A DNA stretch of 59,186 nucleotides from Thermoplasmata archaeon (GTDB taxonomy: Archaea; Thermoplasmatota; Thermoplasmata; Thermoplasmatales; Thermoplasmataceae), in the NCBI GenBank assembly GCA_021818715.1, contig JAKATN010000006.1:1-59186 (forward strand), in the 5' to 3' direction. A program made the position numbers and the translations under genes. The notes beneath the pieces were generated by a model. The model was not told the DNA's origin and made no database searches. It worked only from the letters and a program-made list of their open reading frames with translations. Below, one piece after another: positions 44,296-52,371 of the stretch. Each line of letters opens with the position of its first letter. The stretch's first letter is position 1.

Positions 44296-44787
44296 TCAGA
44301 ACTTAGGAGGGAACTGCTTTATCTCCTTCAGTTGTTTTTTGCGATGTTCGCTTCTTCTCGCGCCCTCATCCCATCTTGTTCTGTCCTCTTCTGTTTCTAT
44401 TTTCAGGTCAGGAACCTGAACTGGTTTCCCGAGATCATCAACAGCGACATATGTTAGGAAGGCCCTGGTTGCAAATCGCTTAACAGCAGTGTTATGGTCT
44501 TCCGTAAAGACGGTGGTTTCAACCTCCATAGTCTCCCTTGTCACGTAGTCTATTTTTGACTCAATGGTGACAATGTCTCCCATTTTAATGGGAGTCAAAA
44601 AGTAAAGTGAGTCAATGCTGCCGGTGACAACCTTGCTTCTGGAATGCTTGAAGGCTGATATTGAGGCAACATTGTCTATCCATTCCATCAGCCGGCCGCC
44701 GTAAAGATTGCCAAAGACATTGGTGTCCGGCGGGAGAACCACCCTCTGTACCATTGCAAATGATTCTTTCCAGCTCTTGGGATCCAT
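44296..44787 (-). CDS. Acyl-CoA thioesterase, YciA-type hotdog fold
   Basis: 163 residues. PPDTNVFGNLYGGRLMEWIDNVASI is the active-site region of YciA/BACH-type thioesterases, with the catalytic Asn (N24 region) and Asp. A single hotdog domain (about 10-125) is followed by a basic helical tail. It hydrolyses acyl-CoA; chain preference cannot be told. Divergent from rpiA. Confidence 0.87.
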   Translation of the reverse strand: MDPKSWKESFAMVQRVVLPPDTNVFGNLYGGRLMEWIDNVASISAFKHSRSKVVTGSIDSLYFLTPIKMGDIVTIESKIDYVTRETMEVETTVFTEDHNTAVKRFATRAFLTYVAVDDLGKPVQVPDLKIETEEDRTRWDEGARRSEHRKKQLKEIKQFPPKF

Positions 44788-44967
44788 AAAGCCAGAAAGG
44801 GATTTCCTATTTAACCTATCATCATATGTTCACGGGACAGCACGTGATTTTACAGCCTTGCCTGTGAAAAGCCCATAGCGGACATATGAAACAGAGTTTC
44901 ACGCCGGTGTCCGGATTAAATGGACGGGCAAAGAGATATCAAATAATACGAGGTGCTACATGATGAG

Positions 44968-45636
44968 ATGCAGGATCTGGAGGCTGAAAAGAAGCTGGTT
45001 GCCGTGGAAGCGCTGAAGTTAATAAAGGACGGAATGAGCGTTGGTCTTGGAACAGGCTCTACGGTGAAATATTTCCTGGAAGGCCTGGCTGCACTCGTTC
45101 AGGACGGCCTTGAAATCACAGGAATACCTACTTCCAGACAAACAGAGCAAGTTGCGCGCAAGCTTGGGATTCCGCTCGATCTGGATATCAATCACGTGGA
45201 CGTCGACGTCGATGGAACTGATGCATTCGATCTGCACGGCACATTAATAAAGGGTGGCGGTGGAGCGCTTTTCAGGGAAAAGGTGGTGGCGTACAACAGC
45301 AGTTATGTTGTGATTATCGCAGACTCAACCAAATTGCGGCAGGATTTTCATGGTGAAACCCTCATTCCGGTTGAAATTCTTCCCTTCGGAAAAAACATGA
45401 CAGTAAGGAATCTTGAGAGACTGGGATGCAACGTTGCACTGAGGCATGAAGGCAAATTCATTACGGATGGGGGCAACATTATAGCAGACTGTACCTTTGC
45501 AGGTGTGGACGACCCGGGAATCCTAGAAAAGAAAATGAAGGCAATCCCTGGAGTGATAGAGGCGGGCATCTTCAACGGAATAGCCAATCTCTTGATTTTT
45601 GCAAAGGATAAATCAATAGCTAGGATGACGTTTTGA
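44968..45636 (+). CDS. rpiA: Ribose-5-phosphate isomerase A
   Basis: About 222 residues. VGLGTGSTVKYFLEGL is the phosphate-binding motif, then DVDVDGTDAFDLHGTLIKGGGGALFREK with the catalytic acid and base residues, and FITDGGNIIADC near the C-terminus. It interconverts ribose-5-phosphate and ribulose-5-phosphate, supplying PRPP for nucleotide synthesis. I prefer the ATG at 44968; the GTG at 44953 is in frame but lies inside the GAGGTG ribosome site. Confidence 0.93.
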   Translation: MQDLEAEKKLVAVEALKLIKDGMSVGLGTGSTVKYFLEGLAALVQDGLEITGIPTSRQTEQVARKLGIPLDLDINHVDVDVDGTDAFDLHGTLIKGGGGALFREKVVAYNSSYVVIIADSTKLRQDFHGETLIPVEILPFGKNMTVRNLERLGCNVALRHEGKFITDGGNIIADCTFAGVDDPGILEKKMKAIPGVIEAGIFNGIANLLIFAKDKSIARMTF

Positions 45637-45637
45637 A

Positions 45638-46003
45638 CTATTTCTTGAAACTTTTCAGGGCATCGATGGTTCCGTTGATCTCGCCGATTTTTGCCGAAAG
45701 GTCCTGGATGATCTCTTCCAGTATCTCATTGAAACCCTTGGAAAGCTTGTATCCATGAATGGGTCTCCCCTTCCCTTCCTTTTTCATGTTACGTTTGTTT
45801 ATCCATCCCTTCCTTCTCAGCCATTGCATCGCGATGGAGACTTCCGGTTGCCTCAGCCCGGTTTCCCGCTCTATCTCAACGCTTGTGATCTCATTCTTGT
45901 CCCTTATGTATACCAGGGTATAGGCAACGCTTCTCGGCACATCTGAAATAATCAGAAATTTTGCAAGCCTGTCCGATTCTTCACTAACTGGCATTATAAC
46001 CAT
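45638..46003 (-). CDS. Winged-helix transcriptional regulator
   Basis: 121 residues (118 if the ATG at 45994 is used). A wHTH core at about 20-90: AYTLVYIRDKNEITSVEIERETGLRQPEVSIAMQWLRRKGWI, with a wing including KKEGKGRPIHGYKLS. A C-terminal helical stretch (EILEEIIQDLSAKIGEINGTIDALKSF) is probably a coiled coil for dimerisation. It resembles archaeal ArsR/TrmB-type regulators without an effector domain. A perfect palindrome overlaps the start region, suggesting autoregulation. Converges with rpiA, leaving one base between the stops. Confidence 0.75.
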   Translation of the reverse strand: MVIMPVSEESDRLAKFLIISDVPRSVAYTLVYIRDKNEITSVEIERETGLRQPEVSIAMQWLRRKGWINKRNMKKEGKGRPIHGYKLSKGFNEILEEIIQDLSAKIGEINGTIDALKSFKK

Positions 46004-46014
46004 AATATATTATG
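46001..46014. promoter_or_regulatory. 14-base palindrome at the wHTH start, candidate autoregulatory site
   Basis: CATAATATATTATG is a perfect palindrome covering the ATG at 46003 and the bases just upstream, within a very A/T-rich promoter stretch (about 45992-46046). A dimer bound here would block the start of its own gene. Low-complexity A/T palindromes can also arise by chance. Confidence 0.4.
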
Positions 46015-46058
46015 AATATAAATAAGTATCTATATATAATAATTCAAGCAGTTGAAAT

Positions 46059-46316
46059 TCAACTTTTTGACAGGGCCTCAAGCTTGCTGATTATGGTATA
46101 AAGAAACGTTCTGCCTACAGATGGGACGTTGGGATCATTGGTGAGGTCATCAAGAGTAGAAATGACCTTTGCGCACCTCAGATCCAAGCTGTCTTTCTGG
46201 GAGTTCAACTTGGTCTTCGAATCCAGCGCAATCTTTCTGACATTCTTCGGCACCGACACATCCTGGCTGAGCTCATCCAGCAACTGTATCACTTCATTGA
46301 AAAGATTCTGATTCAT
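46059..46316 (-). CDS. UPF0147 family protein
   Basis: 85 residues, all helical, matching the archaeal UPF0147 family: a two-fold pattern with LLDELSQDVSVPKNVRKIA in the first half and STLDDLTNDPNVPSVGRTFLY in the second. Function unknown. The ATG at 46316 is preceded by GGGGTG at good spacing and overlaps the stop of the upstream gene (ATGA), so it is translationally coupled to the Lrp-type protein. Confidence 0.86.
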   Translation of the reverse strand: MNQNLFNEVIQLLDELSQDVSVPKNVRKIALDSKTKLNSQKDSLDLRCAKVISTLDDLTNDPNVPSVGRTFLYTIISKLEALSKS

Positions 46317-46639
46317 TGTTTCCACCCCATTGTTGTTGAATTTCCGGAGTCCTTAAGTGTTGAGAGAACCATCATTGTCTTTGTTTCCCTCACCCCAGGA
46401 AGTTTTATCAACTCGTCAACAAGAAATTCATGCAGGTTCCAGAATTCCGGAAACCTCACCTTGATTATGATATCAAAGTCCCCCGTAACTATGAACACGT
46501 CCCGGATACTGGGATTCCCTGCGAGAGTTTTCGATAGCGAGTCAACCTTGTCCATTTCTGACTTTATGCCGACAATCGCATTAACAGCCTTCCCGTCATA
46601 ATATTTTACGAGGGAGCCCTCAATGTCCTCAGACTCCAT
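46313..46639 (-). CDS. Stand-alone Lrp/AsnC-type ligand-binding (RAM) domain protein
   Basis: 108 residues. VNAIVGIKSEMDKVDSLSKTLAGNPSIRDVFIVTGDFDIIIKVRF is a RAM/Lrp effector domain, with the GDFD ligand-loop motif, and the end carries LPGVRETKTMMVLSTLK. The DNA-binding helix-turn-helix of full-length Lrp proteins is absent. Such proteins may modulate partners by mixed oligomers or bind amino acids. The ATG at 46639 has GGAGTG five bases upstream, which rules out the longer frame to 46777. Confidence 0.85.
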   Translation of the reverse strand: MESEDIEGSLVKYYDGKAVNAIVGIKSEMDKVDSLSKTLAGNPSIRDVFIVTGDFDIIIKVRFPEFWNLHEFLVDELIKLPGVRETKTMMVLSTLKDSGNSTTMGWKQ

Positions 46640-46765
46640 GGTTACACTCCGGAGGGTTATGATAAGCATGATAAAAAGAGTATGCTGATTGATTTTACGC
46701 GGTTGGTACAGGACAGTTCCGATATTGCAGCCGCCAATTCTAACTGTGTTCCATTTCACAAGAAT

Positions 46766-46773
46766 TTTATATA
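46766..46773 (+). promoter_or_regulatory. TATA box of tRNA-Tyr
   Basis: TTTATATA lies 20-27 bases before the mature 5' end of tRNA-Tyr at 46793. Confidence 0.6.
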
Positions 46774-46792
46774 TCACAGTTATGGAGCAGAG

Positions 46793-46895
46793 CCCGGCTT
46801 AGCTCAGTTGGTAGAGCGGCGGACTGTAGAGGAAGATCCAATGTTGGAATGCCGCCGTAATCCGCAGGTCTCTGGTTCAAATCCGGAAGCCGGGA
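46793..46895 (+). tRNA. tRNA-Tyr (GTA anticodon) with a 30-base intron
   Basis: Acceptor stem CCCGGCT/AGCCGGG with A73 and the C1-G72 pair typical of archaeal tRNA-Tyr. D arm begins GCTCAG, and the T arm carries GGTTCAAATCC. The anticodon stem GCGGA/TCCGC encloses CTGTAGA, anticodon GTA, once an insert after position 37 is removed. The intron is about 46830-46859, at the canonical 37/38 site and presumably cut by the splicing endonuclease. CCA is not encoded. A run of nine T follows. Confidence 0.94.
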
Positions 46896-46904
46896 TTTTT
46901 TTTT
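46896..46904 (+). terminator. T-run terminator of tRNA-Tyr
   Basis: Nine consecutive T follow directly after the discriminator base, a typical archaeal tRNA terminator. Confidence 0.65.
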
Positions 46905-46976
46905 CCAAATGTCACCCTACGCAAGGAAGCTGATTTATTCTGAAGCGGGAGATTGAGATCTGCATCCGTTCATCGG

Positions 46977-47711
46977 CTATTTCCTGATTGCCACAGTAAT
47001 GAATCCGGTGTGTCCAACCATCCGGTTGTCCGGCCTTGTGTGGCCCTTTCTCACCAGGATGTTCCGCTTGATAAGTTCACAGGTTTCAAGGTGCAGATAC
47101 CCGCTTTCCTCCATCACTGACACCGTATCCTCAACCTGGTTGAAGTTAGGACTGTACGTGATTATGGTACTTCCGCGTTTCATGTATCCTGACAGGTTCC
47201 CCAGTGCATTCCATGGGTCAGGGATATCAAGGAAAACGGCATCAAACTGACCCGGTACATTCAATGCCCGCACGTCCCCTTCAACGAGGGTCCATTTCCT
47301 TTCCTGAAAAAATGGTGATACATTGTCCCTGGCATTCTTCAGGCTTTCTGGATTGTTGTCAACGCTTACCAGCTCTCCTCCGGAGAGAACCCAGAGGATT
47401 GCTGCAGAAAGTGAACCTGCGCCCACCCCAGATTCCAGCACCCGCGAGTTCATCGTGATGCCGGATCTGAAAATCATGTATGCATAGTCGCTTGGATGAA
47501 TTACCTGGGTATTTCTCCTGAAAAGCTCCGGTATGTTGGCTGCATTCGGGATGAGCACATCAAATCTCTCTCCATCAACCATGATCTGATCACCAGGCGT
47601 GTATACCTTGTTTCCAGCCAGGCTGACCGACCTGTCCTGAAACTTTACAACGGAGTTTGATGTATCGTAAAGTGCGGCCCGTTTTGCGGATTTTATCAGA
47701 TAAAACGTCAT
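46977..47711 (-). CDS. trmI: tRNA (adenine-58 N1)-methyltransferase TrmI
   Basis: 244 residues. An N-terminal beta-rich domain (VYTPGDQIMVDG) precedes a Rossmann methyltransferase domain. The HPSDYAYMIFRSGI, VLESGVGAGSLSAAI (SAM site) and VFLDIPDPW motifs are those of the TrmI family. Archaeal TrmI can methylate A57 and A58 in the T loop, stabilising tRNA against heat. The start is six bases after the rhodanese stop. Confidence 0.92.
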   Translation of the reverse strand: MTFYLIKSAKRAALYDTSNSVVKFQDRSVSLAGNKVYTPGDQIMVDGERFDVLIPNAANIPELFRRNTQVIHPSDYAYMIFRSGITMNSRVLESGVGAGSLSAAILWVLSGGELVSVDNNPESLKNARDNVSPFFQERKWTLVEGDVRALNVPGQFDAVFLDIPDPWNALGNLSGYMKRGSTIITYSPNFNQVEDTVSVMEESGYLHLETCELIKRNILVRKGHTRPDNRMVGHTGFITVAIRK

Positions 47712-47717
47712 TTCTGT

Positions 47718-48089
47718 CTATCCCTGGTCAGAATATTCCACGTCCAGTCCTGAAAGATGCCATTTTATCATTCCTCCAATCACGTTGCACGTGTTTTTCA
47801 GATTCACGTCATTGAGGTATGCGCAGGCATAATAGCTTCTTTCGCCGCTGTGGCATACAAAGGCCAGGTTTCCCGTCGCAGACATCTCCCTGAGTTCCTC
47901 AAACCTTTCAGGAATTTCCTGCATCGGTATATTGATTGATCCCGCTATGTGCCCGAGTTCCCCTGTGAATTCGAATGGTTCTCGAACGTCTATGATGAAG
48001 AATTTCTCACCATCCTGAAGCTTTGATGCAAGTTCGTGAGGGGTAAGCTCTTCGACTTTTTTCTGTAATTCCATCCCTGCTATCGCCAT
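47718..48089 (-). CDS. Single-domain rhodanese (sulfurtransferase)
   Basis: 123 residues: LTPHELASKLQDGEKFFIIDVREPFEF, HIAGSINIPMQE and the active-site loop VCHSGERSYYA with its cysteine. It carries persulfide sulfur in the cytosol. It lies just downstream of thiI, which already contains its own rhodanese domain, and directly upstream of trmI. A TATA-like TTTAATAG about 25 bases upstream of the ATG suggests its own leaderless promoter. Confidence 0.88.
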   Translation of the reverse strand: MAIAGMELQKKVEELTPHELASKLQDGEKFFIIDVREPFEFTGELGHIAGSINIPMQEIPERFEELREMSATGNLAFVCHSGERSYYACAYLNDVNLKNTCNVIGGMIKWHLSGLDVEYSDQG

Positions 48090-48112
48090 GGCAATTTAGG
48101 ATTGCTATTAAA

Positions 48113-49567
48113 TCATTTATCAAATTGTGAGGTTTTTTCAGCAAATGCCCTGACGTGATCAGCGTCGGAAAACATTGCCCTGTACCCTTTCCTTCTGAGC
48201 AGGCTGGCCCCGCGAGCACTAATCAGGCCCTTGCTGCAGTACAGGATCAGGGCCCGGCTGCGTTCCAGCTTCGAGACGTAGCTTTCCAGTTCGCCTAGCC
48301 TCACGTTTATCGATCCCGGATAGTGCCATTCCCTGTATTTCTCATCACTTCTCATGTCGATTACCATGGCATCTCCCGATTTCAACTCCTTCCCAAGATC
48401 TTCAATTCCCGCATCCGCAAAAGGCTCTGATATCTCTGCATCGTCCTTGTTGAAAGTTCGTGCCGCGGAGACCATGGACTCAACAAGATCATTCGATATG
48501 ACATCCGATTCCAGTTCCTCCCTTGATATTCTGGTTATCGGTCTGTCCGCAAAGAATGAACAGAATTCTCCCAGATTGCGGGCAGGAAGCAGGTCCTTCA
48601 TCCTTGCCTCTGCAACAATGTCGTCCTTGTCCATCCCTATGAGCGGCCTGTAAATCGGGATTCTCACTGATGTAGAGAGGGCAAACAGGTTCTCTGTAGT
48701 CTGTGAAGAAACCTGTCCAATAGACTCTCCTGTAATGAGACCCATGGAACCGAGCCGCATTGCAAGCTGTTCGCCAATCCTGTAAAGAGCTTTCTTGAAG
48801 GTGACGTTTGAATATTTCCATTCACCATCGGGGCCAGCCATCTCTATCAACGGTGTGCCATCTACCACAAAGAGCCTCGACGCATATCCATGACCCCAAA
48901 CTGCCACAAGCCTTCTGTATTGATCCACCGTTATGTCTGTGTCGAACGGATCGGCAAGCGAGACAAAGAGGAAATCCACCATGACTCCTCTTTTCATCAG
49001 GTACCATGCCGCAAGCGGCGAGTCTATGCCTCCAGAAATCAGGGAAAGCATCCTTCCCTGGCTGCCTATAGGCAACCCGCCTGGTCCATGCAGGGTATCC
49101 ATGTAAAAATATGCCCTGGAATTCCTAATCTCAATGCTCACCACAGTATCGGGGCTGGACAGGTCGACCCCGGCAGAAATTGGGTTGAGCATGTTTCCCA
49201 GCTGAATTTCGACATCCCTGGACCTGAAGCTGTGGGTACCCAGTCTTCTCACCCGGATTGCAAAGCGCTTTCCCCTGACATAGTCATTGAAGTATGCATA
49301 TGATCTCTGCAGAAGTTCTTCCAGCGAATCGAAGGAAACATCCTCAACCCAGGATATAGACTTCACCCCGAATGTTGTAAGGATCGCGGATTCAGCCGCC
49401 TCGCATCTCTCGCATTCAACGAAGAACCTTCCGTTCATCCTGGCCGTCTTGGCCGGTATTGCCGCGGCTTTAAGCGAAAGGGAAAGATTCCGCACAAGGA
49501 GTTTCTCCATCGAGGCACGTGCCCAGTGACCTTTCAGGCCAATTTCGGAGTACCGTACCAGATACAC
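48113..49567 (-). CDS. thiI: tRNA 4-thiouridine synthase ThiI with C-terminal rhodanese domain
   Basis: 484 residues: NFLD and THUMP domains (about 1-165), PP-loop ATP pyrophosphatase with LISGGIDSPLAAWYLMKRG (about 176-194), and a C-terminal rhodanese (about 385-484) with active-site loop ILYCSKGLISA. It adenylates U8 of tRNA and transfers sulfur. Many archaeal ThiI proteins lack the rhodanese, so the presence of the extra domain is notable. GTG start at 49567 with a TATA-like GATAAATT about 25 bases upstream. Confidence 0.92.
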   Translation of the reverse strand: MYLVRYSEIGLKGHWARASMEKLLVRNLSLSLKAAAIPAKTARMNGRFFVECERCEAAESAILTTFGVKSISWVEDVSFDSLEELLQRSYAYFNDYVRGKRFAIRVRRLGTHSFRSRDVEIQLGNMLNPISAGVDLSSPDTVVSIEIRNSRAYFYMDTLHGPGGLPIGSQGRMLSLISGGIDSPLAAWYLMKRGVMVDFLFVSLADPFDTDITVDQYRRLVAVWGHGYASRLFVVDGTPLIEMAGPDGEWKYSNVTFKKALYRIGEQLAMRLGSMGLITGESIGQVSSQTTENLFALSTSVRIPIYRPLIGMDKDDIVAEARMKDLLPARNLGEFCSFFADRPITRISREELESDVISNDLVESMVSAARTFNKDDAEISEPFADAGIEDLGKELKSGDAMVIDMRSDEKYREWHYPGSINVRLGELESYVSKLERSRALILYCSKGLISARGASLLRRKGYRAMFSDADHVRAFAEKTSQFDK

Positions 49568-49674
49568 GATCTAGTATGCAGTTCACATAATTTATCTTCT
49601 CTGCGCAAAATTCTCAGCGATCGGGAAAGTCAGTTCAAATTCGCGAGGGAAGATGGGAAAGAATTATTAGCAGT

Positions 49675-49854
49675 ATGCAATCCGGGCTTGATTTTATGCA
49701 GGAACTCATCTGTAACATTGAATTTGACCGGGACGGAGAATCTTTCATAGCCAAACTCAGGACAGAGATAGGAGGGCTGAGGGAATTTACGGATTCTACA
49801 TTTGACAGCGTCCTTAACCAGGTCATGCTCGAGCTGGAGGAGGAATTTCTCTAG
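49675..49854 (+). CDS. 59-residue acidic helical protein
   Basis: A short frame from ATG 49675 to TAG 49852-49854. The product runs MQSGLDFMQELICNIEFD, then GESFIAKLRTEIGGLREF, and ends in DSVLNQVMLELEEEFL. It looks like two or three amphipathic helices with an acidic C-terminus, a plausible small conserved protein. The frame stays open upstream to 49591 without a standard start. No family recognised. It sits between divergent thiI and the anchored glycoprotein gene. Confidence 0.5.
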   Translation: MQSGLDFMQELICNIEFDRDGESFIAKLRTEIGGLREFTDSTFDSVLNQVMLELEEEFL

Positions 49855-49908
49855 ATGCCCGGGTTGTACCACAAATAGTTAATTATAGCCAGCTATGCTT
49901 GAACATTG

Positions 49909-50991
49909 ATGCATAAGGCCATTCCCATAATTGCCATAATACTTCTGACCATACCGTCTGTAAGCGGAGCTTATGGGATTCAGCATCAATCAGGATCCCA
50001 GTATTCAGGAAATTCTGTAATCCTTCAGCTTCAGAATTCCCCCGGGCTGGCCATCAACATTACAAAGAATACATCCCTATCCATGAAAGTGTTTGGGCTT
50101 GGATTTATAGGTCCGGGCGGAACAGTTTACGGGTCAGCGTTTGCTGACTCGAAATGGGACGTTTTGCGCATATCACAGAATCAGGTCGAATACAGTACAC
50201 AACTGGAACTGAAGGTGGTGAACGAAATGGAACTTTCCAATATCTCCCAGTACCTCCCTGTGAACCTTTCCAACATTACTTCACTGGAAGACTCGATACC
50301 CGGGCTCAAGAACATACTGAACATGCAGGGTCTACCGCTCAATCCTTCACTGGTCAGGCAAATCCCTGTAAACGTTTATGTAAACCTCACCAGATCAAGC
50401 GTTTCCAGAAACTACAGCGTGTCTGTGTTTCAGAACAACTCGCTGCAAAACAATTACCCTGGTCAGAACTATTCGCTGCTAGAACTCAATTACTCCTACA
50501 ATTTCCCTTCACAGGCACCGCCTGGGTTTCTGTTCCTTATCCAGTATGTAGACGGCATTTCCTATTACAAGTATGCTGAGTACAACAGAGTGGCGGTAAG
50601 GTACCAGCCAGATCACAATATGCATAGCGGCATAGAACTCTATTTCGGCATGCGGACCAGCGCCTCAGCCTTCTTCTGGTGGAATGAAACTTATTCGGCT
50701 GACAGCAGATTGCAGAACCTTTACAACTTTACAGACGACCTGGGATTTGGCAGGCAGTCAGTGATATTCTTCTACAATATGACATCCGCTACGCATGTAC
50801 TGATTGAGGATCCAAACTTCATGATCCCCGCCGTTGACATCGAGCCAAACCAGATTTCAGTTCCGCAGCCCGTGATCCAGGCAGTGAATTTTCTCTACCA
50901 GCACCTGTTCTTGCTTTTGGCTGGAACCGGATTTGCCGGTCTGATGCTGCTTGCAGGCTACGGAGTTTACAGGAGGAGGCGCATAGTCTAG
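49909..50991 (+). CDS. Secreted, C-terminally anchored surface glycoprotein candidate
   Basis: 360 residues: signal peptide (IPIIAIILLTIPSVSGAYG), an extracellular beta-rich domain rich in N-x-S/T sequons, a C-terminal helix (HLFLLLAGTGFAGLMLLAGY) and a basic YRRRRIV stop-transfer tail. No catalytic motif or known domain. The dense sequons make it a probable AglB substrate. The ATG at 49909 has a TTAATTATA element about 30 bases upstream. The last 4 bases overlap the wHTH gene on the other strand. Confidence 0.7.
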   Translation: MHKAIPIIAIILLTIPSVSGAYGIQHQSGSQYSGNSVILQLQNSPGLAINITKNTSLSMKVFGLGFIGPGGTVYGSAFADSKWDVLRISQNQVEYSTQLELKVVNEMELSNISQYLPVNLSNITSLEDSIPGLKNILNMQGLPLNPSLVRQIPVNVYVNLTRSSVSRNYSVSVFQNNSLQNNYPGQNYSLLELNYSYNFPSQAPPGFLFLIQYVDGISYYKYAEYNRVAVRYQPDHNMHSGIELYFGMRTSASAFFWWNETYSADSRLQNLYNFTDDLGFGRQSVIFFYNMTSATHVLIEDPNFMIPAVDIEPNQISVPQPVIQAVNFLYQHLFLLLAGTGFAGLMLLAGYGVYRRRRIV

Positions 50992-51482
50992 CTTTGATCA
51001 AACAGGTTGATGAGTGACGAAGCAAGGCTGTCCAGGAACTTTTCCCTGTTTCTGATGAGAAAATTCCTGATGGTGTCATAGTCGACAAGTTCCACCTTTG
51101 TGCGATTCCCGCTGACCGTGAAGCTCAATATGGAATCTTCAGCCATCGTTTCCAGGGCTTCCCTCTTCCTGTCTGCAGGCTTCCATGAAAGAGTCAAATT
51201 ACCCTTGTTACGCAGGAGTTCCACGAGCAAATCCCTGGAAAACTTGCTTCTGAGGTGGTATGAAAGGTTTCGTTCGAGTGCATTACCTGATATATTGGAA
51301 AAATAGCGGAGGAGCCTACCGTCCCTCCTGGATACTATAGTCCTGTCCTTTTCCATCTGATATAAATGGTATTCGAGTTGTCCCACTGCAAGGCCGGTTC
51401 GCCTCTGCAATTCCCTGAAGTGAAGTCCAGGGTTGCTTTCTATAACGGCAAGAAGCACTTCTCTTGAACTACCCTTTTCCAT
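50988..51482 (-). CDS. Winged-helix regulator, paired with a membrane protein
   Basis: 164 residues. The N-terminal wHTH VIESNPGLHFRELQRRTGLAVGQLEYHLYQMEKDRTIVSRRDGRL is typical of archaeal two-domain wHTH regulators. A second region (about 75-120, RSKFSRDLLVELLRNKGNLTL) resembles another HTH. The gene upstream on the same strand encodes a three-helix membrane protein and ends 3 bases before it starts. Together they look like a one-component regulator and a membrane partner. Confidence 0.75.
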   Translation of the reverse strand: MEKGSSREVLLAVIESNPGLHFRELQRRTGLAVGQLEYHLYQMEKDRTIVSRRDGRLLRYFSNISGNALERNLSYHLRSKFSRDLLVELLRNKGNLTLSWKPADRKREALETMAEDSILSFTVSGNRTKVELVDYDTIRNFLIRNREKFLDSLASSLINLFDQS

Positions 51483-51485
51483 CTA

Positions 51486-51770
51486 TCAGCTCAGCCCGGA
51501 TAAAAGGTAAAGATACATGATCAGGATGGAGAGAAAAAGAAACAGGAGTATGGAATCATAGTACGGAAATGAAACCAGACCAAGAAGATTGAGTGAGATA
51601 AGCACAGATGCCAAAAAGGCTAACGCAAATACCATCAGCAGAGGCTTTAGTATCTTCAATCTGGATTTAGAATATGCCCTTCCGGCGATGACGATCAGGA
51701 GAAACGACAGGGCCAGAGTCAACCCTGCTAACAGATAGTCTAATCCGGCTATGTACAACGCTAAACGCAC
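51486..51770 (-). CDS. Three-helix membrane protein
   Basis: 94 residues with helices at about 8-28, 42-64 and 72-92 and a basic loop (RAYSKSRLK) between the first two. No family recognised. The gene ends three bases before the wHTH gene starts, so the two are probably co-expressed. It may tether or control the regulator. Confidence 0.6.
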   Translation of the reverse strand: MRLALYIAGLDYLLAGLTLALSFLLIVIAGRAYSKSRLKILKPLLMVFALAFLASVLISLNLLGLVSFPYYDSILLFLFLSILIMYLYLLSGLS

Positions 51771-51843
51771 CCGCTATTTATCATGAGACTCTGTATAAAT
51801 GTTTAGGTACGGGCGTAGCAGTGAGATACCCTTTGCAGCCGCC

Positions 51844-51855
51844 AAATATAATATA
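51844..51855 (+). promoter_or_regulatory. TATA region of scpB
   Basis: AAATATAATATA lies about 31-42 bases before the ATG at 51886, supporting this internal ATG over the longer frame from 51799. Confidence 0.5.
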
Positions 51856-51885
51856 GAGGCCGGGAAATTCCCATGCAGCTATATT

Positions 51886-52371
51886 ATGTGCGAAATGTGC
51901 AAGATCGAGGGCATCCTGTTTGGATCAAGCACCCCGCTGACATTGAGAGAAATCGCCTCGTTGCTTCATATGGACACGAACCAATGCTCAAGGGTGCTGA
52001 AATCCCTGATGAAAGTTTACAAAGACAGGGAATCTGCACTTGAAATCAGGAAGGCAGGCAACAGATACCGGATCGAGCTGAAACCGGAATATGTACAGTA
52101 CGTTTATCCCGTGGCTGAAAAGGAATTCTCACAGACGGATCTTAAAGCCCTTGGCATGATTTTCACGTCAGGCGGGCTTTCCAGGACCGAAATGAGGGAA
52201 AATTTTGGCGACCGCTATCCCCGGATAATAGAAAAGCTGAAGGAAAAGAAACTTATCATTGCCCGGAAAGTTGGCAGGGCAGAAGTCTTCAGGATCAGCA
52301 GCAATTTCTTCCGGTATTTTGGTGTCAGGCCTGACGAAATGCCCAGGAACCCGGAGGATCGGAAGCAATGA
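51886..52371 (+). CDS. scpB: Chromosome segregation and condensation protein ScpB
   Basis: 161 residues. Two winged-helix domains: IEGILFGSSTPLTLREIASLLHMDTNQCSRVLKSL, and KALGMIFTSGGLSRTEMRENFGDRYPRIIEKLKEKKLI. This is the ScpB kleisin-partner (Kite) layout, working with SMC and ScpA in chromosome compaction. SMC and scpA are not in the window. The open frame starts at 51799, but the family core and the TATA position favour 51886. It overlaps purD by 4 bases. Confidence 0.84.
   Translation: MCEMCKIEGILFGSSTPLTLREIASLLHMDTNQCSRVLKSLMKVYKDRESALEIRKAGNRYRIELKPEYVQYVYPVAEKEFSQTDLKALGMIFTSGGLSRTEMRENFGDRYPRIIEKLKEKKLIIARKVGRAEVFRISSNFFRYFGVRPDEMPRNPEDRKQ

Noticed and set aside
46682-46933. 83-residue plus-strand frame
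   Set aside because: It spans the tRNA-Tyr gene and its intron; the translation is a by-product of the tRNA sequence.
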